Shown one piece after another: positions 12,060 through 23,138 of a DNA stretch of 64,000 bases (positions are counted from its first letter, which is position 1; every line of letters begins with the position of its first letter). This DNA comes from Aquatica leii (lineage: Eukaryota; Arthropoda; Insecta; Coleoptera; Lampyridae), in contig CM069436.1 of the NCBI GenBank assembly GCA_035610365.1, positions 7,244,937 through 7,308,936 of the forward strand, written 5' to 3'. The translations under genes were made by a program, and so were the position numbers. The notes under the pieces were generated by a model. The model was not told where the DNA came from. It made no database searches and saw only the letters and a list, made by a program, of their open reading frames with translations.

Positions 12060-12770
12060 TGGACCATTAAGAAGAAAAATTTCAGTCTCCAACGATCTGG
12101 CGTGAATCTTCAAATCATCATGATAACGGATATTTTTGTGTTCTAAATATATCAGGAATTAACAAGAAGAACCGATCTAAATGTATTTACCCCACCATCA
12201 ACAACGCTTATTACACCTGTAAGGAGTTCAATGATCCATTTTTATCATCTCAAGAAATCGGATAATCGGAGTTTGTCCCAGAAAACCATTACGAACCAAA
12301 ACTATTTAACAAAAACGAGTTTACTGATTTAATTAGACTTTGGACTGTAAAAAATTTCTTCTGAATTACTATCCTCTCGGTTGAAATAGAGAAACATCAT
12401 AATTAAAGAGAGCAAGATTTCGTATTATCGCACTGGAGAAAAAGATTTATTTCAGTTTTACGCTGAAAAGAATGATAATTGATGTTAATTTCAGCAATCC
12501 AACGTCAGAAATTGAAAAAAATTAATGATTTTCGTTTGTTTAAATTATTTAAAATTTCTTAGGCAATAAGAAGAGCGACTGTTACATTGAGCACTGTTAT
12601 CACTTCCAGCGGGATGGATGCAACGTGAGCATCAAAGTAAATTTCCTGCACAGCCATTTAGATCGTTTCCCTGCATCTAGAACTTAGGACTTGAGTGAAG
12701 AACAAGGCGAACAATTTTACCAAGATATTTAAACTATTAAGGAACGATATAATCATATAAAATTTTCCAA
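12060..12770 (+). pseudogene. Old relic of a CACTG-type transposase, second diverged subfamily
   Basis: Plus-strand blocks in order: TIWRESSNHHDNGYFCVLN and SGINKKNRSKCIYPTINNA (about 12095-12210), KESKISYYRTGEKDLFQFYA (about 12400-12470), and GCNVSIKVNFLHSHLDRFPA with EEQGEQFYQDI (about 12615-12735). They match the young transposase blocks VWREP..DCYFC, KISSYRTRQ, and GCNMSLKVHFLHSHLD..GERFHQDI in order. The first two thirds of the catalytic part are missing, and stops are present. Its wording (SGINKKN) is closer to homologues I recall from other arthropods than to the young copies here, so it is probably a separate lineage. Confidence 0.75.
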
Positions 12771-13893
12771 GCAAAAAAATTACTGTTGAGCGGTGTAATC
12801 CAATGCAGTCAGTTGTACTATGTATGCAACCATTTTATTATACCTTAACTGTTGTAACTATTTTAAAATTTATTTTTAAAATATAAAAATTAACTGCAAC
12901 AAGTGTGGTCTTTAGTATATTGGACAAACAAAACAAGAACATAAAATGTTCTGTAAATACTTTTATAATAAAAAAATTAATACTGTTGCACTATATCAAA
13001 CAAAATAAAAAAAAAGTTTATAATGTTTAATAGTTTATAAACAACAATAAATTTTTTTATACAATATTAATAATGTATAAAAATTGAAATAACATTAAGT
13101 GCACAGTCTCAAATAAAAACTTAAATTTTAAATTATAAAGAGAGAAACCTTTTATATTAAAAAAGACAATAAAATCAAAGTTTTTTAATATCCAGGCTAA
13201 AAAAACACGATAAAAATAAAAACATGAAACAAAGAATGGCCAGTATACAATTTCTACTTAACACTACAATATTGGATGACAGTAGAAGATTTCAATACGA
13301 GAGCAACAAAATCACAAAAATACCAAACCGGTTCAACAAGGAAGCAATCAACAAAAACGGTAAAATGTTTATAAATTTCGAAACTCAAAACAAGGTGCAA
13401 ACTCTATACTTTATATACTCTATCCCACACACTTCAACATACATACACAATTGCATATACTACTTTTACAAAAACAAAGATTCAAAAACATTGAAAATAA
13501 AATCCAACCCAAAGATTAAAGAATCATAGAAAAAAATACAAATAAACAAAATAAGCTATTGAAAAAGTATTGGAACAAAAGCATAGAAAATTAGGAAAAA
13601 TACAAAACAATACTACATACTATACCAAAACAGCAACATGAATTATGACAAATCTATTCAAAATAAAAGGAATAACGCAATCCAAACAATAAGAACAAAA
13701 ACGTTTCAAGCATATTACAAAACGGAAAAATTCCATTAGCATCAGCTAGAAAAGTAAACATTTCCAGAGCTGGACACAACAAGTAAGAAAAAGATCAAGT
13801 ATAACAAAGACACATTATTCGGCAAGTAGGCTACATTTTACAACAACATCCTAACAATTGAATGAATAGTGAAACTACAATCTAACATATACT
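12771..13893 (+). other. AT-rich part of the duplicated segment with a possible GIY-YIG-like trace
   Basis: Mostly AT-rich. At about 12892-12945 the plus strand reads CNKCGL, stop, YIGQTKQEHK, which resembles the CxxC..YIGQT start of Penelope-type GIY-YIG endonucleases. The same text recurs at 23932-23985. A 101-codon frame at 13224-13529 has no recognisable motif. The assignment to a Penelope relic is weak. Confidence 0.3.
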
Positions 13894-14770
13894 CTGAAAT
13901 TGCAACACCAATAAGGTATGGAAATTTTGTGGCCAAACTTGGCAGTAAATGATTAAAATTTTAAAGAAAAGGAACAAAGATAAACAGTTTTCATTTAATA
14001 ATATATCGAATTCAGTAGGTGGTCGATTTTCTCTTGAGTTATTGTATCTCAATCAAGTTGCAAATCATGCCGGAGAGCTTCCTGTGTCTGTAGAAGATGC
14101 GCTAAGTTTTCTAGTCTTTTCCCTGTAATGTCCCACACGTGTTTAATAGGCGAAAGGTTGAGAGATCTGGTTGGTCATGATAAACGATTGACATTAATCT
14201 CTTTGAATTGATCCATAGAGTGTCTTGTTATGTGGGGACGGGCATTATCTTGCTGGAAAAGTGGGCGTTTTAACTGCCAAAAAAATGGAAAAATATAAGA
14301 TTCTACTACTTCGTTAACATATTGCTTGGCGTTCATATTGCCTCGGATGAATACCAAACGAGACTTACTACCATAGGCTATAGTACCCTATACCATAATC
14401 TCCACAGTGTGATGCACATGCTGCTCAACAGAAAATTAAACATGGCGCCGTTCCCCACGTCTTTGTATGACTCTCATAAAGCCATTATGCATCCCCAAAC
14501 AGAATTGGGGAATCACTAAAGACTACTTGATGCCATTCCAAATTCCAATAGAATCGCAACCTATACCACCTAAAACTTTGATGTCGGTGTTGAATCGTCA
14601 GTGGTAGCACAAGATGTGACCGATAGGATTCCAATCTGAAACTTTTGATTTGAGGGTAAACTGTTCGAAGAGTTCCAGGACGACCTTCATTATGTACGCT
14701 TAATAAGCAATTGATCTGGTACTAAAATCGGTTTCTTATTGTTATAAATCAAAGATGACGTCCTTTGCCT

Positions 14771-14800
14771 TATTTGTTTATTTATTTATTTATTTATTTG
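14771..14800. repeat. (TTTA)n microsatellite inside the Tc1 element
   Basis: Five to six TTTA units in a row within the transposase-homologous part of the Tc1 copy. Confidence 0.85.
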
Positions 14801-15024
14801 ATAACAGCGCATAATAGTTAACTGGTTTTAGTTAAGCAGATTTGGAATTTTCCTGTACGAAAAATCATCTTCACGTAAGCCAACAATTCGACTTCTGTCA
14901 AATTCACTTAATTGGCGGTAATTCTTGCTGTCGCATTCTAGGTATAATCAAATTCTCAAAACACGTTAAAAAAGAACCTTACAAAATAACAATATTTAAA
15001 TTAACCAAAACTCACACAAAATAC

Positions 15025-15435
15025 TGAAACATCGCGAAGATTTTGTAAATTTCGATAACGTTCCCGTACTTTTTATCGACGTCTAGAACGTTCACGAAAG
15101 AATGTAGAGGCTTCTCGAATGTTTGCAGAAACGTATAACTACGGTACAAACAAATCGTAGGACAGTTATTCCCGTAATGTGAAGACGGCAGTATTAAGAA
15201 GACTATTCAAGTTTAAATAAATAAGCAATTAACGCGTGCGTTTGAGATAAAATATACGGAGTATAATCTTGTACGTGACTTCAGTGTAAACAAACGTTAG
15301 TGTTTAGATAAATAGAAGTTATCCGCGGACTTTATATTCGTGTAAGTGATAGTGTAAGTGTTTTTATTAAATATCCTTAGATTTAATGTACATATTTTTA
15401 GTATAAATTAATTAGTTTTAATAAAATTCGTTACA
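15025..15435 (+). repeat. Solo LTR inserted in the Tc1 element
   Basis: 411 bp that begin TGAAACATCGCG and end AATTCGTTACA, with the 4-bp direct repeat ATAC on each side (15021-15024 and 15436-15439). The second copy of the segment lacks this block at the equivalent site, which confirms an insertion into the Tc1 element. The 3' part matches 2330-2601. No internal region is present, so it is a solo LTR left by recombination. The family is probably BEL/Pao, inferred from the related block at 2330. Confidence 0.8.
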
Positions 15436-15689
15436 ATACACACGATAATAAAGTAGCAGAAACAAAAAAAAACATCACATATGCCATTGATCCATTTGAG
15501 TAAAATTCTAATCATTTAGTACTTCGGAGTAGCTCAACCTTCCTGCAACGTTTGGTTACAAAATTCATACTATTTCTTGGTGTTGCAATTTCAATGTTAC
15601 ATAGTATAGTATCCATAGTAATAAGAAAACCAGGAATAAACAAAGCAATAGTAAGTTCATTATCGACAAAAGCATTTGTTTTTCATCGG

Positions 15690-16650
15690 CGTTTTCAATT
15701 TTGTTCGTTTCGATATTTTCTCTAACCTTAGGTTTTTTCTACGCCGACGATCTGCCGTTGATAGTTCAAAGAACAGAAGAGGGAACTATAAATACTAGGT
15801 AAAACGTGCCGTTACAAAGAATAACGTACTGGATGCAAAAAAAAAGACCTAGCAATAGACCCAAAAAAGACGGAATTGATAGTATTAAAGAGAACAAGGA
15901 AAAAGAGATAGAATATCAGTCAAAATCGGCGAAGACCAAATTGTGCCGGTAAAAAAATATGCTAGACGGCAGAGAAAAATCGAGAGCATGTTAAAAATAT
16001 CGCAGACAAAACCGAACTTAAGGTAACAACTCTAAGGAGGATATTGTCAAATGTTAGAGAACTTAATTTTAGTAAGAAACTAGTTTCGAACCATGTTTTT
16101 AATTCAATTGTGTTTTATGGAGTTTTAATATGGGTCATAGCAATACTAGTTTCTGCGTAAAAGACTAAAGTAAGATGTAGCTCAGGGTGGCTATAAGATG
16201 TAAAATAATCTCAGCGGTTACACTGCAACCCATCTCAAAATGTGTACCAGTTGACATTCCAATAAAAAAAAAAATTAACGGAAAACTGTATTTTTTTAAG
16301 ACAGCGAAACCGGTGGAAGGAAGACAACAAAAAAACGCAATTGACCTACAGCATAATTCCAAACTTTAGAAATGGTACAATTGTAAATTTAGAAACACTG
16401 ATTATCACGTAACTGCAATGTTCACGAAGCACGAGTACTTTGGAATGCATAAGAAAAGGATAAGGAAGACGGACACTAAAAGATGCCGATGTTGGGACCG
16501 AGAATGATGTGTCCCACAAATTGCGTAAAGTGATTCATGAAAATATTGAAGTTACAGCAGAACTACGGAGAAAAAGTGGCACATGTTGAAGAAGTGGTAG
16601 CGTGGATGCTGAAAAACAGAAAAAATTGGGAAAAAGGTATAGTATTCAAA
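15690..16650 (+). pseudogene. LINE ORF2 3' part (RT and C-terminal region), copy 1
   Basis: The plus strand reads FFYADDLPLI (about 15735-15765), the catalytic YADD of a non-LTR reverse transcriptase. It is followed by LAIDPKKTELIVLK, KNIADKTELKVTTLRRILSN (thumb), SNHVFNSIVFYGVLIW and a decayed C-terminal region (FTKHEYFGMHKKRI, about 16420). This order (YADD, KTE.., tracker-like thumb, NSIVFYG..W, then a GHGCF-like domain) is typical of R1/Jockey-group LINEs. It has several stops and shifts. It is duplicated at 25800-29480, where a CACTG-ended transposon sits next to the YADD-equivalent site. Confidence 0.65.
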
Positions 16651-19007
16651 AACAGTTTTCGCGTATCTTTTTTTAATTCTTTGTTTCTATAGGAGATTCT
16701 TCTACTGGCGGTGCACCGTTAACAAAATTCGCTGACACAGTTCTCTAATAGCATCTTTAGTTAGCATTATTCTTTCAACGCCTATTGCCGTATCTTTTAG
16801 GACACAATTTAGTATTTGGGCTGACTAACTATGGAGGAACGATTTCAGTATCACTGGGATGCACATATCATGGTCGATTGTTGCTGGAGTATTCAGAGTA
16901 GCACTTTGTCATTCGACAACAGTAGATAATCATATATAAGAAAATTCAAGAATTTGTATTCAAAAATTAACATATAACACTGGTCTGCAAAAAATATTTT
17001 TTATCGAGCCCTGACACTAGGGATGAGCGATGTTTATCGATGTTGCTAAAACATCGATGTTTTGAAGTAAAACATCGATGTTTTAACATCGATAACGAAT
17101 AATGCAAAATATCGTGACATCGATGTTACGAGCAAATAATCGACTAAATAAAAATAATATTATATTACTAAAACAAACCAACAAACGTATCACTTACAAA
17201 CAGATTTAGATAGTTAATTTCTGGACGCATAGTGCTGATACCACAATATATAAAACAAACGATGGGAACGTGATCCAAACATAAATAAAAACATACTTCA
17301 ATTAATAATATGGGAAAATTATCTTTGAGATGTTTTATGTCTGCACTATGTATTTGTTACTTGAGTGGTTAAGTGTAAATTTTTTAATATTTTAAAGTTG
17401 ATTTCTTTAGTAGCAAACCTCGAAGTAGGTAGGTAAGTAATTAAAAGTTTTCCGTAATATGACATGTGCAATTATAACAAATGTTTGCTTGTTTTAGTTT
17501 ATGTATGTTGAAAAAGGCTGGATGTTTGACTATAGATTAACTAAGCTGACGGCGACATTCCAAATTACACTTTAACGCTCTAGTACCTACCGAGTTTATT
17601 TTTCTGGACTGGACTTGTTTTTGTGTCTGCATAAAATACAGAACAGTTTTAACTGCTTATAATAAGGTAAAAAAATAATTTGATGCCTTCTTCTGTTTTT
17701 TTATTCAATTAAGTGGGTTTAATATTTATTAATGTATAAAACCTAATAGTAGTTCTCTTTGTTTTGCAAGGTTATTACGATGCCACCAAAAAGTCGATAT
17801 TGGGAGTATTTTGAAAAAATCGATAATTCATCAGCAAAATGCCGCACATGCTCGAAAATTTTGAAAACTTGTGGAAATACGACAAATTTAAAATTACACA
17901 TCGAAAAAATTCACGATTATCTGTTGAAGAAAAAGAATTTATTAGAAACGCATACAGAACCTCTTGTTGAAGCTTCCACAAGCTCTGCATCATTGGAAAT
18001 AGCTGATTTAACTGAAAGTACCAGCGAATCTAATTGTAGTTTGGTTAAAAGCCATAGTAGTTCTGTTTCAGCAAGTCAAAGGTCATTTCAACCAACATTA
18101 AATTCAAGTTTTAGAAGTATTACTGAATTTTCCGGAAATGGTGTTAAAGGTATGTATTCAATTATCTAACGCAATCTTGTATATGATTTGTAAAGATGCA
18201 CAGCCATTCCAAATTGTTCAGAATGAAGGTTTTTTAAACCTGATGAAAGTAGCTGCTCCTTTATACAAAGTATCTTCAAGGTTTTATTTCAAGAGAATGC
18301 TTGAGAGTAGATTTAAAGTAACTCAAAATTATTTTAAAAACAAGATTAAAACACTGAATAATTTCACTTTTACGACTGATATTTGGACTGACACAATGCA
18401 AACCAAAAGTTTTCTTGGAGTTACTATCCATTTTCCAGATGGCGATAAAATGGAATCAGCCACTCTTGGTGTTTATGAATTATCAGAATCTCATACCGGC
18501 GAATACATTGCAAATATGCTATTACAGACTTGTGAAGAATGGGAAATAGAAACTAATAAAGTACTGGGAGTGGTGACTGATGCTGGAGCCAATATGGTTA
18601 AAGCAGTTGAAATAGCATTTGGTAAAGAATGCCATATACTATGCTTTGCCCACAAGCTGAATTTAGTAGCTAAAAAATCAGTTGAAAAAACCAACCAATT
18701 ACACGATTTGATTGCCTCTGTAAAAAAAATCGTAACGTGGTTCAAGCAGTCTGTGGTAGCAAGCGATGAATTAAAAAAAGAATTAAATTTAAAACTTATC
18801 CAAGACGTGCCCACTCGTTGGAACTCAAAATTTTATATGATAGAAAGATTTTTGAAGATGCGTCCAGTTATTAATAAAATTATAAATTGTCACGCTAGTG
18901 CACCTCCAATGGTAACTGCCAAAGACATAGAAGATTTGACTGAGGTTTGTGATACTCTACGCCCGATTGAATTTGCAACTCGTGAAGTATGTGGTGAAAA
19001 GTATGTT

Positions 19008-20291
19008 CCCAGTAAACACGGATTGAAACTGTTACAGTCACAAAATTAAAACAATTGTTTCATTACGTTGTTTCGTGTTAGTTCCATTTTTATATCATTT
19101 ACATGTAACTGACAGTGAATAAATTGAAAGAGTTCCGATTTTTCACAATCAGTTTTAAACCGTTTCAGTACTTGCAATTTTTATCCCATAATCAGCAAAC
19201 CGTCTAAAAACTGATTTATTAAAACCGAATATTTTTTGAATTACTAGAATTGTTTAAAGATCGATTAAATAAGATTGAATTATTTTCAAAACAGTGGAAT
19301 CGTTCTAGGAAAAACGAATACTTTGTGATTAGTCAGCATTAGTCGTTGCTATACTTGATTACTGTCGTCAACGCTTGCGCTGCAAATTGATATCTTTTCA
19401 CTTGTTCGGTTGTAGTTTGATAAGTGATGCTGTGTGTACAATTACGAAATGGAACAATAAACGATAAGTCGAAACATTTTATTATAATCCATAAATGTAA
19501 TCGATATTATCATCATTTCTGTTCTTTATGTATCATGTTTTAATTTGTATAAAAAAAATGTAAATTAACACACATGGTTGCGTTAAGGTAGATTATTGCG
19601 TAAATCTGATGATACTTTAGGATTTATAATTACAGTTCAATTCTTCAAGTTTTCTATACGATTATGTACAGCTAAAGGTATTCACAGTGTTTTTATAACT
19701 TTCTAATGATTGCTAAAGTGATATTTATATTAAGTTTGTGTTGTTTTTGATTAAAAATGTAATTAATTTTGTGTAACTCTATGATTATGTATGTATATAA
19801 ATGAAATATTTATTTCTATGTTACAGATGCGGCTAAAAGTTGCTACCCATCAGTAACTGATGCAGTTTTCGAGGTTTCCGTGAAAAGGCCACATCCAGGA
19901 AAGTTGCAATATGTAAAAAACTCAATGTGATATTGTATTTAAAAATATTTATTGTGCAATAAAATTTGAAACGTGCATTCGAAAATGTATTATTATATTA
20001 TTGAAAGAATTGTTTTAGTTCATTATTGAAACAAAAAAATCATACATGTATCGATCATTTAGTATCAGTTCAAGAACGAAACTTTTAAAACGTAAACCGA
20101 ATGCAACATTTAGTTTGCAACAGATTTGAATTTAAAATACCGAAACTATACTGATTCAAATAAGTGAAACAGCGATGGACTTATAGCTATTTTATTGCAG
20201 TTAGGTTTCTTTTATGTTTGAAACAAGAGTGAATCACAAATTTTTTGTTTTGAAACTGTTACTAAACATTATCAATTTTGTGTTTACTGGG
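19008..20291. mobile_element. CCCA-ended non-autonomous DNA element inside the hAT transposase gene
   Basis: 1,284 bp bounded by CCCAGTAAACAC and GTGTTTACTGGG, perfect 12-bp inverted ends. Inward similarity follows, such as GAAACTGTTAC at both sides. The hAT reading frame stops at GEKYV and resumes at TSSKVIP across it, so the empty site can be inferred. The flanks share TT, giving a 2-bp target duplication or none. The superfamily is unclear. It resembles the element at 35156-36508 in starting CCCA and being rich in GAAAC/GTTTC motifs. It holds an exon-like stretch at 19827-19930. Confidence 0.85.
19827..19930 (+). pseudogene. Terminal-exon-like stretch in the CCCA-ended element
   Basis: A pyrimidine-containing tract and TTACAG (19821-19826) precede 34 open codons (DAVFEVSVKRPHPGKLQYVK in the middle) ending in TGA at 19928-19930. 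An AATAAA signal follows at 19958. This has the layout of a last exon with splice acceptor, stop and poly(A) signal, either a captured host exon or the remnant of the parent element's own gene. I do not recognise the peptide. Confidence 0.4.
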
Positions 20292-21436
20292 TTACTAGCA
20301 GTAAGGTTATTCCTCTGACCCGAATGTTGACCATAAAAATATCTGCCTTTCAACCTAAACAGGTCATTGGAGAGAATCTGAAACAAAATATAATAACCGA
20401 AATTAAAAAGCGCTTGTTGCCCTTAGAATTTGTAAACATTCTAGCTGTGTCTACAGTATTAGACCCGAGATTTAAAACCATTCATTTCCAGGATTTTGAA
20501 GCATGTTCAACAGCTATTAAAAATGTCAATGATATGCTTATAGCTGCAGAAGCGCATGCCATTCAGGATGAAAAACATTTAGATGATTATACGCTACAAG
20601 AAGACCACCCAACAGCAAAATTTAATGTGTGGAGCGATCATTACAAACTGGTACAAGAAAAAAATAGTCTAACTACTCAAAGCGAAACGGGTGGTAACAT
20701 GCCTTTAGAGTTGTTCTACTACCTTAAGAACCCGTCGATGAATTTAAACCAGGAACCACTGCATGTGTGGAACAATGTTATTGGCACTACTTACCCAAAG
20801 CTAAAAAAAATTGCACTTAAGTATTTAAGCTGCATAGCAACGTCATCAGCGTCTGAAAGATTATTTTCTAAAGCTGCGTTTACTCTTTCACAACAGCGCA
20901 ATAGACTAAAAGACAAATTTCTTTCTAAACTATTGTTTTTAGAATCAATTAATAAAAAGTTATGGAATTTCTAGTCTTTTTTTGCTGTATTAACTTTCGT
21001 AAGATTAAAATTTGATACAGATTTCGTTGTTGCTTTATTAATGATTATAATCGTATACGCTAAAAACATCAATTTTAGCAAACATCGATGTTTTGATTTT
21101 GATAATAATCGGTTATCGATGTTTAGCTACCGATGTCAACAGCGATGCTAACATCGATGTTTTTTTAACATCGATCATCCCTACCTATTCCGGATAAATT
21201 GTATGTAAAATGACGTCCTGAATCCAAATATGTCTTTCGTTTTCTTCCATCACCCACCATTTTCGAGGGAGCCCCAAATCTCTAATTTTACCACTTTTCG
21301 ATAAATTAATTATAATTTATTTATCGAATGATAATAATAATTATTATAATAATAAATATATGGAAATGAATTTAATTTAAATGGGAAAAAGAACTATTTT
21401 AGCTATAAACAGTAATAAATAAAAAGATATTCATCG

Positions 21437-23138
21437 TTACTTGGTGCTTGCTTTGCTTTTATACCCTGAGGTACAGCTCTCTCGTTTCAAAAACCAGCAG
21501 TACTCCGCCAACATGCTTGCATTCCACATCCCTGAAAATCTCTTCTCCAGCTTAGCGATGTCTTGATGAAACCGTTCCCCGTGTTCATCCGAGACTGCTC
21601 CTAAATTTTCAGGGAAAAAGTCCAGATGCGAGTGAAGGAAGTGAACTTTAAGAGACATGTTACATCCTATGTCCTTGTACGTTAAAAGCAGTTCCTCGAC
21701 GTGAGCGACATAATCTTCACTTTTGTGGTTACCCAAGAAGCTCTTACAAAGGTTTTGAAATGAAAGCCAAGCTCGTTTTTCTTTTCGATTTAGGTGTTCA
21801 ATAAACGTCGAATCTTGGAAGAGTTGTCTAATCTGGGGACCAACAAAAACGCCTTCTTTGATTTTAGCTTCGCTTAGACGAGGAAATTTAGTTTTCAAAA
21901 ATTGAAATGCGCCACCTGTCTTGTCCACTGCTTTCACAAACTGCTTGATCAATCCAAGTTTGATGTGTAAAGGTGGTAAGTAAATATTTTCCTTCGGAAC
22001 CAAAGAATTGTGGGCGACATTTTTCTGACCAGGAATGAGATTTTCTCGCAGAGGCCAGTCCCGTACGATGTAATGTTTATCTCGGGCTCAGCTATCCCAT
22101 TTACAAAGGAAGCAGCAATATTTTGTGAATCCTGATTGCAGGCCCGTGAGTAGAGCAACAACTTTTAAGTCAGCGCAAAGTTTCCACTTATAATCATGAT
22201 AACTAATTTTATGAAGGATTCTGAAGATGTTTTCGTACGTTTTCTTCATATCAACAGAGTATGCAACTGGAACTGATGGGAAGTCATTGCCATTTGCCAA
22301 CAGGACAACTTTTAAGCTTGTTTTTGATGAGTCTATAAACAGTCTCCATTTGTCTGGGTCACATGGCATCTGTAGCTCTGTCATCAATAAATTTGCATTA
22401 GGGCAGAACACTAAACCTTTATCTTCTGAGAAAAGACATTTCAGGGTTGCTTGTCTGGTCCTGTAAGAAGATATTTTCACTCCCTTTTTCTAAGAGATTT
22501 CACTGTTGAAGTCGCGATCTTAAGAGCTGAGATTTAGTCTTGGGTAACTGCAAATCCCTGACAAGATCATTTAATTCCGATTGAGTGGGGAGGTGAGGTT
22601 GCCGAGAAACTAAATCTGCGGAATACTCTTCATCATCATTGAACGTATCATTCGAAGCCCCAGGTTGTGACTCAGAGTCTTTTAAATCAATTTCCGGCTC
22701 TAGAGTATAAGTGTTTGGGGGCTCTGGGATTGGCAAAGTATCGTTATGAGGAACAGGTGTTAGAGCTGACGGAATATTAGGATACTGAATTGTATGCTTA
22801 CTTTTGCTCGAAAACCCGACGGTGCAAGTCATACAAAAGTAACAATCTGTAAGATGACAGCGAGGTTTACGCCAAACTATGGGCACAGCAAATGGAATTG
22901 ATTCACGGATACCTTTGCGCCATTTGGTCAAACTACTGTAACAAGTCGTACAGCAAACTGATGGAGCCCAAGTCTTGTCCTGGTCGCCAACTTGACAATC
23001 AAAGTACAATTTATAAGCTGTTTTAACAAGCGGAGAAAGGGGTTTTCGTTGCGCTTTTAAAGTTAATTCCCCGCAGACATAGCAAAAGCTATCGGGATGA
23101 TTTTTACACTTGCGTGGCATAATTAAACAGTAATTCAA
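21437..23138 (-). pseudogene. Transposase gene of CACTG-ended transposon copy 1 (broken)
   Basis: Three minus-strand pieces: 22500-23138 (212 codons, Cys-rich N part with CKNHPDSFCYVCGE, CCTTCYSSL and DCYFCM), 22088-22480 (KISSYRTRQ, FIDSSKTSLKVVLL) and 21437-22003 (YLPPLHIKLGLIKQF, GVFVGPQIRQ, FLHSHLDFFP, EHGERFHQDI). A Trp codon before NLLEKG reads as a stop. There is a shift just after it and another near 22000-22090. The likely start is the Met of MPRKCKNH (about 23120), 18 bases inside the longest frame. The C-terminal part looks like a DDE/RNase H-fold transposase; candidate acids are in FIDSS, CADLK and GERFHQD. Protein identity to copies 2 and 3 is very high, so this copy is young despite its breaks. 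Confidence 0.8.

Larger units (their letters stand above)
13894..15594 (-). mobile_element. Tc1-like DNA transposon, decayed, split by a solo LTR
   Basis: Terminal inverted repeats start TGAAATTGCAACACCAA at the left and, reverse-complemented, TGAAATTGCAACACCAAG at the right, with further matching (TGAATTTTGTAACCAAAC) inward. On the minus strand the transposase can be followed from the helix-turn-helix (FDRSRIVGLREDDFSYRKI, about 14880-14940) through NMNAKQYVNEVVESYIFPFF and LFQQDNARPH (second catalytic Asp, 14175-14357) to SLNLSPIKHVWD (about 14120). In the family the last motif is SPIEHVWD, so the third catalytic acid is Lys here. Multiple stops and frameshifts make it inactive. An LTR (15025-15435) interrupts the 5' untranslated side, and a short (TTTA)n run lies within the gene. 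Confidence 0.87.
12740..16840 (+). repeat. Duplicated composite segment, copy 1
   Basis: From ATAATCATATAAAA (about 12755) onward this segment aligns with 23765-29825. Shared blocks in the same order are the TTACTGTTGAGCGGTGTAAT region, a 13.2-13.7 kb AT-rich block, a Tc1 element, a LINE 3' end and a tail with TTCTTTGTTTCTATAG. Each copy has insertions the other lacks: an LTR here, a CACTG-ended transposon in copy 2. The parallel order of several unrelated elements points to a segmental duplication after the Tc1 and LINE were already in place. Confidence 0.75.
17780..20974 (+). pseudogene. hAT transposase with BED zinc finger (ZBED-like), split gene
   Basis: 17780-18169 encodes a BED finger (CRTCSKILKTC..LHIEKIH) after MPPKSRYWEYFEK. 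The catalytic part runs from about 18150 to 19007 (MICKDAQPFQIVQNEGF, FTTDIWTD with the first Asp, VVTDAGANMVKA, CHILCFAHKLNLVA, DVPTRWNSKFYM). After the inserted element, 20292-20974 continues with TSSKVIPLTRM, STVLDPRFKTIHF and the hAT dimerisation domain ATSSASERLFSKAA..RNRL. I prefer the Met of MPPKS, as in ZBED-type transposases. A one-base shift near 18140-18160 separates the finger from the catalytic part; an AAGGTATGT donor-like string lies there, but no room for an intron is evident. Family and order are certain; the gene is inactive because of the shift and the insertion. Confidence 0.9.
17018..21183 (+). mobile_element. hAT DNA transposon inserted in CACTG-ended copy 1
   Basis: Ends are TAGGGATGAGCGATG (left) and CATCGATCATCCCTA (right), imperfect inverted repeats of 15 bp. 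The subterminal regions on both sides are packed with ACATCGATGT-type motifs, the usual transposase-binding arrangement of hAT elements. The coding region (17780-20974) is on the plus strand. The expected 8-bp target duplication is not intact: the right flank reads CCTATTCC where the left is CCTGACAC. This could be explained by a 6-bp loss. The element is itself interrupted by a 1.28 kb CCCA-ended element at 19008-20291. Confidence 0.9.

Noticed and set aside
18138-18175. AAGGTATGT as a splice donor inside the hAT gene.
   Set aside because: The next conserved transposase residues follow within a few bases in another frame, so a one-base shift explains it better than an intron.
17780-20974. 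The ZBED-like gene could be a domesticated host gene.
   Set aside because: It sits between matching hAT ends with subterminal repeats, is frameshifted, and is interrupted by another element.
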